A DNA stretch of 64,000 nucleotides from assembly GCF_014066305.1 (NCBI RefSeq), contig NW_023501105.1:209033-273032 (forward strand). Reading direction: 5' to 3'. Positions within the stretch are counted from its first letter, which is position 1; each line of letters opens with the position of its first letter. Source of the stretch: Letharia columbiana. Taxonomy: Eukaryota; Ascomycota; Lecanoromycetes; Lecanorales; Parmeliaceae. The position numbers and the translations under genes are program-made. Below are positions 11,699-22,700 of this stretch, piece after piece. A model generated the notes under the pieces. It was not told the origin of the DNA. It ran no database searches and saw only the letters and a list, made by a program, of their open reading frames with translations.

Positions 11699-13439
11699 AA
11701 CCGCATGAGTAGCACTGGGCCAATTGGTCTCCGAATGTTCGGGGATCGCTTTAAATGTATCGCTGTTATCGGTCTGTTCACACTAATAGCCCTATTTTTC
11801 TTTGTTGCAGTATCAACCCATGCGTGAATGGAATATCGTTGAATTGCGTACATTTCTTCACACTTCAATGCGAGAAAATTAAAGAGGGTATTCCTATATC
11901 CTCTGGGAGCATCACCTGGGTTAACCACATGCTACCTTCTCAGCGACCAACCGCAATTTTCTTGTCTTAGTATTATGAGATTACACAGAGTAACGTGCGG
12001 AATGTCTCTGTGTTTAGAGTCCTTGTCCCCGATGCTGAACGTAATGATCACCTTCCACGATTCTTAGTGCTGCCATTGTGTGGTCCACGGAAATTTCAGG
12101 GCGCAGGCACCCTCTACATCCATACACCAAGTCCTGTGTCGTCATCCTCTCGTTCTCTCGCCAGGCAGACGGTTATTTGCGTAATCAAGAACACTCCTAA
12201 GAGGCAAAGTGTACGAAGAGATCCTGGAAGAAGGAACAATGAACATAGCACAAAGAGATCAATGGTACTTCAAATTCCAGAATGGTGGTTTCAAAGTTTG
12301 CTTTTCATTTCGAGGAGTCAGCCCCGCCCAGATTGGATCGGCTGACTGCACGGGAAAGCTGATTGAACCATCCGAGAAATGTACCTCACAAATTTGGTCA
12401 GCATGAGTGGTATGATTCATGGAACACAGAGGTTGACATAGGCTTCTTCAGTCATCAGTCGTAGCTCACTCCAAGCTGACTCAGATCTGGTGCTCCGGAC
12501 CTCTCCACAAGGCTGGTAGAGACTGACCTGACCGTTTTTGATTCATGAGAACAGAGCTGCCTAATCGAGGCGTCAGGCTGAGAGGAATCAGCTCCTCATA
12601 CTCTACGGTCACAGTCTCTTTGCTAAACATTTTTGGAAGTTCCGGGTCGTGTCTTATCCCAATGTGAGCCCTGGTTTGCTGTAGGTAGACCCATCCAACG
12701 GTCATGACGGCCAGACCATCCCAACGGTGGGATACGCAGTCACCTTCCGCGCTCGGAAGGGCAAGGTACATTTCCAAGGCGTCCAATTTCAACAGCGAAG
12801 CATCGCCCGACGCAAATATTATTTTCTGCGAATCGGGACGATGGACGATGTTGTTTCATGACCTCAAGTCACATACCGCGCCGCTATTCCGCATCATACG
12901 CCTGGATTCGTAGGATCGCCTTTCTTCATTCCTATCGCTCTGAAACGAGTGGACGACAATCTGCTGCGTGATAACCATGTAAGGAGGAATGGGGTTCAGC
13001 CAGTGTGCATTAGCGGCACACCCCAGCTGCTCCGGTCATATCCGCCCGATCTCGATAAAAGACCGCGGGGTCACCAGCCTCGGGTGCTTCGGAGGGTAAG
13101 GCTTAGTCTCTAGTATGAGTGTGGGCTGTACGCATACCATTGCATCTTGATACCAGTGGCTTAGCTGTAGTTCTGTTACTACAGAAGCTCGACAGTCACT
13201 TTGAGCAGAGCTGAGTTAGCTGATCCGTCGAGATCAGAAGGCAACATGCAACTTGGAATCTCCAGTGCCAAGAGATGGCAGTGCAAGGATCCTCCGCCTA
13301 GCTTGCGAGCGCGGAACTACCATTGGCTGTACCAAGGACGGAGTACAGGACTGTGCTGAGAAAAGGATGCGGGACGAAGCTGCTGTTGAGCGGTGAAACT
13401 CGTGACGCATGGACTCTCTGTGGAATCCCGCGAGGATGC
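11699..13439. other. Gene-poor stretch with two coding-like fragments
   Basis: No complete gene. On the plus strand 12193-12406 reads as a plausible last exon (WYFKFQNGGFKVCFSFRG, stop TGA at 12404-12406). On the minus strand 12852-12481 reads plausibly as protein (LDALEMYLALPSAEGDCVSH, then GWVYLQQTRAHIGIRHDPEL). Neither has a recognisable domain or supported exon partners. They may be remnants of accessory genes. Confidence 0.4.
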
Positions 13440-13447
13440 AGCCTGCT
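13440..13447. repeat. Left 8-bp target-site duplication (AGCCTGCT)
   Basis: AGCCTGCT directly before the TAGGG end of the adjacent element, repeated exactly at 13774-13781. Confidence 0.85.
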
Positions 13448-13773
13448 TAGGGATGACAAGCCCTTGAATTTTTGAAAGTCTTGGCATGAAATTTTGCTGA
13501 AATTTCAGAAACGATTGAAGTGATTAAATACACTAACCCGATTAGATAACTCGCTAATGTTCTGATAGGGTAGAAAAGTGGTAATTTTTGGCTCTAAAGC
13601 AGGGTTTTATGGAGGAGTCTTTGGGCCAGACTTGATTATTTTGCATGGTCAACTAGTACTATCTTGAATCTACCCAGCAAGCGGGTCTTGGCTAGTTCAT
13701 GAAATCGAGCTAAATCCATAAATTACTGAAATTTCAATACCGATACATGTTTTCATGAAATTTGGCATCCCTA
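13448..13773. mobile_element. hAT-type MITE, 326 bp
   Basis: The left end begins TAGGGATGACAA and the right end is the complement of TAGGGATGCCAA: inverted repeats of 12 bp with one mismatch, followed by weaker inverted similarity (TGAAATTTCAG-type tracts near both ends). An exact 8-bp duplication, AGCCTGCT, flanks it. An 8-bp duplication with YAGGGNTGNCAA-like ends is the signature of the hAT superfamily. The interior is clearly more A/T-rich than its surroundings and codes for nothing, so the element is non-autonomous and would depend on a transposase elsewhere. The exact duplication and closely matching ends suggest a fairly recent insertion. Confidence 0.88.
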
Positions 13774-13781
13774 AGCCTGCT
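13774..13781. repeat. Right 8-bp target-site duplication (AGCCTGCT)
   Basis: Exact copy of 13440-13447, directly after the right inverted repeat of the hAT-type element. Confidence 0.85.
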
Positions 13782-15273
13782 ACTCTTTCGTCATGAAGAA
13801 GTCACCGTTCCATTGCCGACTTCGCCGGTCCCCACTCAGTGAGACCTCTGCGATAGGAAGGTGGTAAGGATGTCGGGTTTTTCGGGTTCCATCATGAGCG
13901 CAAAGGGGCGCCCAATTGCTGTCCAGTACCACCCTCCATCACTGGTCTATGCTACACGTGGCCTACGTTCGGTGGAATTGAGATTCATGGCGATACGTCA
14001 AACAAAGTCAGTGGGTCTTGCGCATCTGCTTAGAGTCTTGTCTTGCTCTATCACTCACCTCAGCTGCATTGAGTGTGTGCCAGACAAAAGCTGATATACC
14101 TACCGTAGACGCCTGGTCCAGTGGTCCACTTGTGTTTTATGGGTGGCATCATTATTGCACCCAAAGATTCTGATCCTAGCGGAAGCGAAGGATCCGAATC
14201 TTGCATTTGAATCTGCAACCATCCTGTTTGAATGCAAGCCGCATCCTGCATTTCACGTCTGCTTGCAGATAATTGTCAATTGGTTGGTACAGTACCTAGC
14301 TTCGGCAAGCGACGGCATCCCTGAACAGCCTACCGTCTGCCAGCGTGGCCGTCCTGGCAAGTCCCTCATGAATCCCTTACCTCTGGCTCTAGAAGCTGTC
14401 AACATGCTGGAAATTGTGAAGGCTCTCCTATTGATGCTGCACTTGTCCAAGCCATGTGAGACGGTAGTCATGAGGCGGTAAGAAATCTTCCAGCTATGGT
14501 GGAATTTTCTGCGCGATTCCAGTGTAAAATAAGCCGGGGCTAGTCAATGCTGCGTCGCAGATCCGCAGGGTCAAGCACACAGTCCTGGCGACTAGGCGAA
14601 TTCTTATTTTGGGCGCGTCACTGATTGGAGCGCAGTTACCCCAGAGCCCCTGACTCAGCTTGAGATCTTGATACGATTGGTGGTCCTTGGCGTCGTACGG
14701 CGGAGGACGATGGATTCAGCCCTCCACAATGGTTGGCACTGATTGGTGACTCAGGCCTGAGAACCTCGTACTAATCGCTCATTGGTGTCACGCTGGGAGG
14801 ATGCACGACAGCTGCAGGGAGGATGCACGACAGCTGCATCTACAAGATATGCATGTCCATGATTGTCCGGGCCTGCTTGCTGACGAGTTCCATGGAGCCA
14901 CAGACCAAGATGACGGAAGCGCGTTGTTATCCCTCCCACTCTCACAACCTTTTGGATCGCCTGGGCCGTTCTAAGATCGAAACGGCGCGCGTTGGATCGC
15001 TTTTTTGGAAAGAAATGGGGGCGCCTCAGCCCTGATGGTTCATTTCAGCCTGACGACAATGCGCATTACATGCGCCTGACTATGCCATCAGCCGGACTTC
15101 ATAATGTTTGAACAGCTGGTCGTCAGAATTAATATTGCTTGCTGCCGGGACGCCTCAGTATCAGGATTTTACCTTCCGGTTCGACCAATCTAGCAAGCAC
15201 CATATCCTCAACGGCTAGAAACCAATCATTATCCCTCAGCCAACCAGCTTGCAAAGAATAAGGAGAGACGATA
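13782..15273. other. Intergenic region upstream of patatin gene
   Basis: No supported gene. It contains one small perfect tandem duplication (14795-14838). Open frames such as 14143-14481 have no recognisable domain. Confidence 0.5.
14795..14838. repeat. Perfect 22-bp tandem duplication
   Basis: The unit GGGAGGATGCACGACAGCTG plus CA occurs twice head to tail (14795-14816 and 14817-14838) with no mismatch. No wider repeat was seen. Confidence 0.85.
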
Positions 15274-16983
15274 GTGCCTACAACCCCAAACTTAAGAGCA
15301 AACGATTGTGGGAAACCCACGTCTTCCTACTTTGATATAGGCCGCAGTCTCTCCGTCTATCATAACTGCATTGAGCCGGTGTCCGCTAGTCGCCACCGTG
15401 CCCTCTCTGTCGCCGTCCTCCCTCAAGGAATGTTCCCTGTAAGCGCAACGTTACCATCAGGGAGGTCCACTGATGTCAAGAAAGGTGTGCATTTCGGAAA
15501 CGAGTATGTCATCCATAGTGCTCGGATATCAAATTCCCACGGGCTCACTCAAGGCCCATCCAATGGCTCGGGACAAGGGACAAGTGACTGCGACGAACCC
15601 TCTGCGGAACCCTCACTAGCAACCATCGATGACGATGATCCCTGGGATAGAAAGACCTTATTGAGCCTAGATGGGGGCGGGGTAAGGGGATACAGTTCGC
15701 TTTTGATACTGCAAAGGCTCATGAAAGAGATTGGAAAGCTTGAGATGGAAAGTGATTCTGGAGCAATATCGAGCGCATACTCTCCTTTGGTGGATTGTCT
15801 GCCAGACGTACCTCTCGCAGCGTCACCCAATGGAACAAGACCTGCACTGGAGTACCTCCCGTGCCATTATTTCGATTATGTTGGGGGGGCGAGTACTGGT
15901 GGATTGCTTGCAATCATGCTGGGCAGACTGCGAATGAGCGTGGACGAAGCGATAATGGAGTATAAAGAGCTCTCTGCGAATGTTTTCGAGAAGCCATCTT
16001 CTCGACTGAAGAGGTTTCTGACGAAGTATGACAGCACGGTAAGGAAGGAGAAACTCAAGGGTCAATTCGACGCCCTGAAGTCCACAAGACCTAGCCCCCA
16101 AGAGGAAAGCAATCAGTTCAAATCAGACCGAGACCGATGCAGAACGATAGTGTGCTCCATCAAGAGCAGCGAAAACAACAATTTCCAGACACCCTTCCTA
16201 TTCCGTTCATACGACCGCAAAATGTCATATAGTACACCGTTCGATAGAAACCCGGGCGATCCAAATACGTTCGCCATCTGGGAAGTCGCGCGAGCGACTT
16301 CAGCCGCTCCTTCCTATTTCAAGTCCGTACGCTTGTTTCAGGCACGATACTATGATGCCGCAGTAAATCTAAACAATCCGAGCTGGGAAGTACTCAACGA
16401 GGTCAATCTGCTTGCGGACAAGTCTCAGGATCCCATTGATCTTCTGTTGAGCATTGGTGGCGGAAACGCGAAAGCAAACAATCCCAAAGTCAAATTTGGC
16501 AACGATACCCTGCTGCAAGACCTAACCGACATCTCTGATGTCGTGCACAAAAAGGTCGAGTACGAGAGAGAACGACAGCTGTTTGATTATTATCGTTTCG
16601 ATGTGAAGGAAGGCCTTCAGGAAGTCCACATGAACGAGTGGAAGCCCAAGCCGAGCGGCTCAATCACGCTGAAGCGGATTCAAGAGGCGACTAGTAAATA
16701 CCTAGAACACAAGAAAGTCAGCTATCGCATCCAAGAATGCGCGAAAAGACTGGTCGAGAAACGGGCGCAAAGAGCACAGACAATGCGGTGGGAGCGCTTT
16801 GCAACAGGTATAAGGTACAAGTGCCCACTGGACTACTGTCCCATGTCCAAGACTCATCGTTTCAACACACGTAACGACTTGATGGACCATCTACGAATGC
16901 AGCATGACCAGGCTCCTCCAGACGCAGATCACTACCGGCTTGTACAAAGTTTGCTTGATCGAGGAAGAACTAATAGTGATTGA
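15274..16983 (+). CDS. Patatin-like phospholipase with C-terminal C2H2 finger
   Basis: A 569-residue, intron-free frame. The patatin domain (about residues 127-400) has the oxyanion loop DGGGVRG (133-139), the nucleophile elbow GASTGG with Ser207, and the catalytic Asp361 in YYDAAVNLNNP, where most patatins read DGG or DGA. This gives a complete Ser-Asp dyad, so an active acyl hydrolase is likely. The domain ends at LLLSIGGG. A short helical linker (EKRAQRAQTMRWERFATG) leads to a C2H2-like finger with C517, C522, H539 and H544. The pairing of patatin with a terminal finger recurs in the gene at 42861-45152, a diverged paralog. Fungal patatin domains often occur in NLR-like immune receptors; here there is no NB-ARC or repeat sensor, only the finger. 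The true start could be a later Met (for example residue 53). The substrate is unknown. Confidence 0.85.
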   Translation: MPTTPNLRANDCGKPTSSYFDIGRSLSVYHNCIEPVSASRHRALSVAVLPQGMFPVSATLPSGRSTDVKKGVHFGNEYVIHSARISNSHGLTQGPSNGSGQGTSDCDEPSAEPSLATIDDDDPWDRKTLLSLDGGGVRGYSSLLILQRLMKEIGKLEMESDSGAISSAYSPLVDCLPDVPLAASPNGTRPALEYLPCHYFDYVGGASTGGLLAIMLGRLRMSVDEAIMEYKELSANVFEKPSSRLKRFLTKYDSTVRKEKLKGQFDALKSTRPSPQEESNQFKSDRDRCRTIVCSIKSSENNNFQTPFLFRSYDRKMSYSTPFDRNPGDPNTFAIWEVARATSAAPSYFKSVRLFQARYYDAAVNLNNPSWEVLNEVNLLADKSQDPIDLLLSIGGGNAKANNPKVKFGNDTLLQDLTDISDVVHKKVEYERERQLFDYYRFDVKEGLQEVHMNEWKPKPSGSITLKRIQEATSKYLEHKKVSYRIQECAKRLVEKRAQRAQTMRWERFATGIRYKCPLDYCPMSKTHRFNTRNDLMDHLRMQHDQAPPDADHYRLVQSLLDRGRTNSD

Positions 16984-17468
16984 CGAGAACAATGCAGACT
17001 ACAAACGCCTTAGGATCAGCTATCCCTTCGCAAAAACAGGCTCGGGACAGATCGAATACGAAAGGAATGCCCGTGCCATACCTGTCAATGATAATGGGGA
17101 ACGTGCTCCGTTACCTCATGGTCCGTGGAAATGCCGTGCGCTGTCTTTGTGCTTGCAACGGTCTGGTATCATCCTGCCAGCTTGCCACTGTGCCTTCATG
17201 ATGGCTTGGTCGCTTGTAAGACACGCGTGCAAGCCAAAGGAACAGGTCCACATAGATTGTACAATATGGTCGATTGCACTCCAAGAATGCCAATGGTCTT
17301 TAAGCCATTTCGCGCATGCTCGTGACCTGCCATCAAGAGTATCAAACACCCTTCTGGGCCATTATGCTCAAGCTGCTTAGGAGTAGAATTCGAGTGTGTT
17401 CTCGAACCCCAAAACTGTCCTAGCGTAAAGCTGCCAGCGCGTGTAGTCTTCACGATCACGTTTTTCGC
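16984..17468. other. Convergent intergenic region
   Basis: 485 bp between the 3' ends of the patatin gene and the minus-strand kinase gene. A plus-strand frame runs through much of it (16904-17380) without recognisable protein features. Confidence 0.5.
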
Positions 17469-19778
17469 CTAATCAGGTTGCAGGGGATGCGCAGCATAAT
17501 TGCGGACATATATCCTGGGGAAATCTCCTTTCCAGCGGCGAATTCGAGTTCCCCAGCCAAGTGGTCCAAGATTCACTTTGGCGATGAGTATTGGCCTCTC
17601 GCCAATTTCAACCTGTTGACCGGTCTTGGGCAATGGACACGAAATATAATCGAGATCTGAAACATTTAATATGACATCAGAGAGAGACAAAGGCGACTCG
17701 GGCAATGGACTGAACACACCTTTGAGAGAGGCGAAAACTGTCACGAAAACTATAGATTGGGATACATCATAAACTATGATCGGTGTCTGTGGAGTTGGAA
17801 TGGTTTCTTTAGTTATCGTCGCAACGCTTTCTCGGTAACTGGTTTTCTCTTGACTATTTGCTCGGAGTTGCAGGGTTTGCGAAGTGGTAGTTGGGTAGGA
17901 GGCAGAAGGCAATCCGGGGTCGCCCTTTGCAGCTCGCAGGCCTGAATTTTGGGATCTTGGACCTAGGGGTATGGCTTCGATATTGCTCAGACTTTGGGCT
18001 GGGTAATCCAACGCTGCGGTTTCGATAATGCTTGCAGGTATGATTTGTGATGGAATTGGGACCTCTTCGCCACTCATCATCTCTACACTTGTTTCCGAAA
18101 TGTGCAGTCTAGGGGATGTGGATCTCTCATTTCGGCCCGCACTTCCAGGCCTCTCAATCGGTCGTTGAGAGATCGGAGACTTTGGCCTTGACATTGCTTT
18201 GGGGTGATCACGCCTCGTGAAAGTCCGTAGACTTGTGCTTGGTGAGGATCCGCGCGGTCGTCTTTGGTCAGAACGAGTCAGCAAATTATGAGCAGAGAGC
18301 AGGGTACTGTCAATTCTTCCGTATCTGAAGGGCTCTCTGGCATCAATGTCCGGATCGTTTTCCACATGCATAGAGCGACGATTGATGAGGCCAGTCTTAG
18401 CGTTACTTTGCTGCCTGATTGATGGCTCCCACATATCTTCAGGCCGTCTTGGATCACAATCTTTACATCGCTCTGAGCCGATTTCTTGAAATTGCTGCCA
18501 TAAATATTTAGACAGTGGTCGGTTCGAGGGAACCTCATCCAGCATTCGTCGAACATCAACTAGAGCTCCAACCATACGATTTTCAGGACTCGAAATGAGA
18601 TCTTTGGCTCTCGATATCGCGCTGGGCCGCCAACTGTCTTGCACTAGCTTAAATCCATTTGATGCCCTCAGATGGTCTATCCATAAGTAGACCTTGTCAA
18701 GGTTGCAGTAATAAGCTTTTTCCTTCGCAGAGACGTTGACTGTGGTAGTGCAATGTTTGGAAAGACTGGTCAGATTCTCGCCCAGTAGCAATGTGGCTAT
18801 CTCGAGGAATACGCATCCAAGAGAGAAGACATCAGAGGGATCGTCCCGGAGCATCCTTTTACCCTTCATCATTTCAGGAGAAGCGTATTTTCGAGTAAAA
18901 TTCCACTTGTCATTGGTGACATGGGGTTTGTCCTTCGGAAAGCGCCTGGATATTCCAAAATCGGTCAATATTACGCTCCCAGATTCATCAATGAGGATAT
19001 TCTTGGGTTTGATATCCTTATGTCGAACCCCTGATTCGTGCAGATAGCTCAGTGCTTGAGATAAACAAACGAAGAAGCCTCGTAGAATTTCCATTCTCCT
19101 ATCAACGGAAAGCATCAGAGGCCAGGCCTCGGTCTTGCTATCACGGTTTTCAATGGCCTTCTGTTTGCTTGCAGGAATCTCTGGGCCGTGTGGATTTCGA
19201 GAATGACTTGTAGTGCTGTCTTGCGTACTAGTGCCAGATGATTGGCTGACAACTCGATGTAGGGTATTGGATGGATGGCTCTGATCGCAAATTCCTTGTA
19301 GGTCTTTGGACAGTTGCTTCATGTATTGATGCAGGTCGCAACGAGCAGCTGGAAAGATCAAGATGCTCAGTCTTTCTTGATGTTCAAATGTGCCAAGCAG
19401 AGCACTGATATGGGGATGGCGGAGGTCTCGCATGTTATTGACCTCGTTAGCTGTCATACTCCGGGCCTTTTGAGAATTGGTTTCCCGTATGGTCTTTACC
19501 ACGAAAGCCTCCCGGAAGGCAAAGCCCGGAGGCGCCTCGTACTTGTCGATCGAGGCCTTACTCTTGTCAGATATTTTTCTTATCCATTTCAATGGTATGC
19601 ATTCATCCGGCCTAAGGTCGCAGTGGTTCCCATAGCATTCTCCTAGGTGTCCTGGCCACGTAAAATCCATTCCAGACTCAAGAAATTTGCGCATGACGGA
19701 AATATCTTTGGCGGGTGACGAAGAGCTGCAATTGTCAACCTCCTCCTTACCCTGGTCCAGGCCCGTCCCACAATTCAT
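17469..19778 (-). CDS. Serine/threonine protein kinase, accessory type
   Basis: A 769-residue, intron-free frame. The kinase domain spans about residues 65-400. It shows the ATP-anchoring Lys in AFVVKTIRE (about 96), an alpha-C region with NEVNNMRDLRHPH, the catalytic loop VRHKDIKPKNILID (the common HRD is HKD here; the catalytic Asp is kept), the metal-binding DFG in ILTDFGIS, and SPE in place of APE. All key catalytic residues are present, so activity is likely. A Ser/Thr-rich linker of about 55 residues sits between the N-lobe and the catalytic loop. The rest (about 400-700) is low-complexity and Ser/Pro/Arg-rich, and ends in a more ordered segment of about 100 residues that I do not recognise. 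It lies tail to tail with the patatin gene. Its target is unknown. Confidence 0.8.
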   Translation of the reverse strand: MNCGTGLDQGKEEVDNCSSSSPAKDISVMRKFLESGMDFTWPGHLGECYGNHCDLRPDECIPLKWIRKISDKSKASIDKYEAPPGFAFREAFVVKTIRETNSQKARSMTANEVNNMRDLRHPHISALLGTFEHQERLSILIFPAARCDLHQYMKQLSKDLQGICDQSHPSNTLHRVVSQSSGTSTQDSTTSHSRNPHGPEIPASKQKAIENRDSKTEAWPLMLSVDRRMEILRGFFVCLSQALSYLHESGVRHKDIKPKNILIDESGSVILTDFGISRRFPKDKPHVTNDKWNFTRKYASPEMMKGKRMLRDDPSDVFSLGCVFLEIATLLLGENLTSLSKHCTTTVNVSAKEKAYYCNLDKVYLWIDHLRASNGFKLVQDSWRPSAISRAKDLISSPENRMVGALVDVRRMLDEVPSNRPLSKYLWQQFQEIGSERCKDCDPRRPEDMWEPSIRQQSNAKTGLINRRSMHVENDPDIDAREPFRYGRIDSTLLSAHNLLTRSDQRRPRGSSPSTSLRTFTRRDHPKAMSRPKSPISQRPIERPGSAGRNERSTSPRLHISETSVEMMSGEEVPIPSQIIPASIIETAALDYPAQSLSNIEAIPLGPRSQNSGLRAAKGDPGLPSASYPTTTSQTLQLRANSQEKTSYRESVATITKETIPTPQTPIIVYDVSQSIVFVTVFASLKGVFSPLPESPLSLSDVILNVSDLDYISCPLPKTGQQVEIGERPILIAKVNLGPLGWGTRIRRWKGDFPRIYVRNYAAHPLQPD

Positions 19779-22700
19779 GGTATAGTTGTGACTTCGGGTG
19801 ACGAATGAGGTGAATCATTACTGTATATAGAAAGGTACGCCAACAGGAGAAAGGTATAGATACTGCTCGCGTGCTGTCAGCCAGATTCCAGAAGTCGGGC
19901 AGAATACCTACTGTGTAGTATATACAGCTCGTGAGCTTCGTCGCCTTCCAAAGGGCTCACTGTCCAGTACTCTTTGCCCATTGCCGGTACATTGAGGACG
20001 TTACGTACATAGCCAAAGGAACAGGCGAAGACTCACCAATAAATTAGAAAGTCACCATGCGAGCGCCCAAAAACATGCCCGGAAGCAAAGCTAGCCTTGT
20101 CCCACCCAGATGAAAGTAGGACGAGTACATCGCAGCGGGGCGCTTGGCTACCCCACAATTTGGGGGTAATCGCCACTCGCTCCTCAGCGCATCCTCCGGG
20201 GCAACAATTCTTGCCAGACTAAGATCTTCGTTTACAGAAGATGACCCAGTCTGATCTGGTGAGGTATTAGCTGATACAAATGATGAAGACAAATCAAACT
20301 GCAAGGTCAAGAAAATATCCTCTAACAGCATTACTTTACAGGGACAACCCTCAAATCAACCTTCAAACCAATACCTTAGACCGAGGGACATGGTAGCTGC
20401 CGCTGAAGCTTATCGGAGGCTTGGGAATTTTCTCGAAACTCAACCAATCACGTACATACGAGATCGGGCCCTTCTGCGTGGTTTTTGGTATCTCTGAGTC
20501 TTCTCTCACCTTCAATGACTCACTGTTCCAAGCGTCTCGATGACGGAGCATGAGTCTCGAACAAGAAGCACCCTCGTTGCATGCTGTCCAAATATCGCGC
20601 ATGTCTTGAATCCTGAAATATTTCATTGAACACACGCTGATGCTCGTGGGCAACTTGCAATCCTCTTTTCAGTCGGAAGACATGCCCTGAGGACAAAATG
20701 AAAGCGATGTGCCTTTATTGTTGAAGGTCGATACCGATGATCGACTTCGTTTTGGAGTCGCAAACCGTTGGAATATATAAATCTAAAGCTCCAAGCCTAA
20801 TCTCGATCCCTTGCATGAAATGATAAGTTGTTGAGCTTTTGCGTTACGCTCAAGCATGGAGCACAGGGGAAAGACACTTTGGGATCTGAAGACATTGGGC
20901 AACTGCCATGTCTGCCCCACTGCTTATTGCTTTGTTCAGCTGCGCGAGCGGCATTTCCAGGTATAGGTTTTACTGATTTGAGGCTATGCACACTGCACAT
21001 ACATCAGGTCGGATGCTAAGGCACACATCGCGTGGAGAGCTAGATACTGAAACGAAGTGATCCTCCGAGAACAAAAAAGAGAATGTCGATAAGGCGTGAT
21101 ATGGCCATGATGTTACTTGCTTCGCAGAATCTTGCAGGCGTTGTTTTTTGGAGATGGATATCAGTCCACTTTTTCCGCAGTGCTTGTGTCACTACTGCTC
21201 TTGACAGATATAAGATGATGGCTATAAGCGAGTATTCGCATTCGGGAAGAACGTCTTCTGTCACTTTAAGAAACGGCTCACAACGGCCCCTACACGTTAG
21301 CGAGTCTGATTACCGATTGACCAAGGTAGCGTCAAACTCAAAGACGCATAACCTGCTGCAAACAGTCAGAGAGTAGGGCCTGCTCTCCAAGGAGTTGCAA
21401 TTCAGGCGCTGCAAGATAAAGGATAGTGGGCCCGGGAAGCGGTGAAAAACCTGCGGGACTGAGACATCATGTGACTACTTGCTGATACAGTCCGTGGACG
21501 TGTCTCATATGATCCGCAGTCGGCACTTGACTGGCTGTATTCCCGTCGTCTGTTCCATCCGTATAGGAACAGATGTGCGATCTCCAGATTATATACACCT
21601 TCAACCCTCATTCGGTCGTCTTTCCCGTCCCTTATCTCTAGGAGAATTGCGACCATTTCTACCCTTTGCACACCATAAGAGCTCGGTACTCAGGAACCCT
21701 TTCGTCTGGAAGTAATGAGTATTTGTATAACCCTCATAGAAAGTTAACGCTGCCGGTGTGTAGTATACAAATGTGTTGTTGCCAAAACGCATATACCCTT
21801 CATGATTGTTGACGGAGCCTGCAGCTGGACCGGGGTGTGTCGGATGAGTTGGATTGAGCTGTGCTCAGTACTCTGTTCTTTGTTAGTGGTTGACGTCCAC
21901 ACATCATCCTGTCTGGAATCGCAATTTATGCATATCTGCGAGGCTACGTGTTTGGCTATGTGTAAAATCAGAGCTCTCCGACTTTATGCTTGTCGAATGG
22001 GCCAACTGCCATCATTCGGAAGCAAGTCAAAGACTAGCTTATCCTCGTGCGCACGGGAAGGTGACAAGCCGGATGCTCTGGGAGTTCATTCTCGTTGTTT
22101 ACTTAGTTCAGACACTCTCAGAGTATAGTCCAACAGGGGCATCAGAGTCAGATTTCGAGCTCAACACTCCCAAATACGAGAAGAGGTGCAAAGCAATTAT
22201 GGCTCATTCTTCGAAGACTGGAGTCCGACATGGGTCACAGGCCCCAAATTCCGAGCCCAAGATACCATCAGAGGAAAAGGGGTACTCAGCAGTCATGGCT
22301 CACTGTCCTAAGACTGGACTTTAATATGAGCATCAGGCCTAGCGTTCGAGCCTAACATGCTCATAACCAAGCATAGATGTTAAGTAATAATAAATCCAAG
22401 AGTGCCCTCCAACCTAGGCCAAAGCCCCAAATCGCACCCGGGACATACTTAAGAAACCCCCAACAACCAGGCGGTCACGGCTGGTTGCTTCAAAAATGGT
22501 AGCGAAAACATGGAGTATCATAAGAGAGGCACATTCCTGAGGGGGCTTCCGAAATCAGCATACCGCATATCATGGAGCCATGATTAGCAAGAATGCAACG
22601 CGCTGTTGAAGTGTCGCATGTCGCGACAGCGCTTCCAGACAACCTTTCACTCATCGATAGCCGCCTTGCTCTGATACCAATCTCTGAACCTTGAAAGAAA

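Noticed and set aside
22340..22360. GTTCGAGCC resembling a tRNA T-loop
   Set aside because: No acceptor, D-arm or anticodon stem can be folded around it, and it belongs to the 96-bp repeat.
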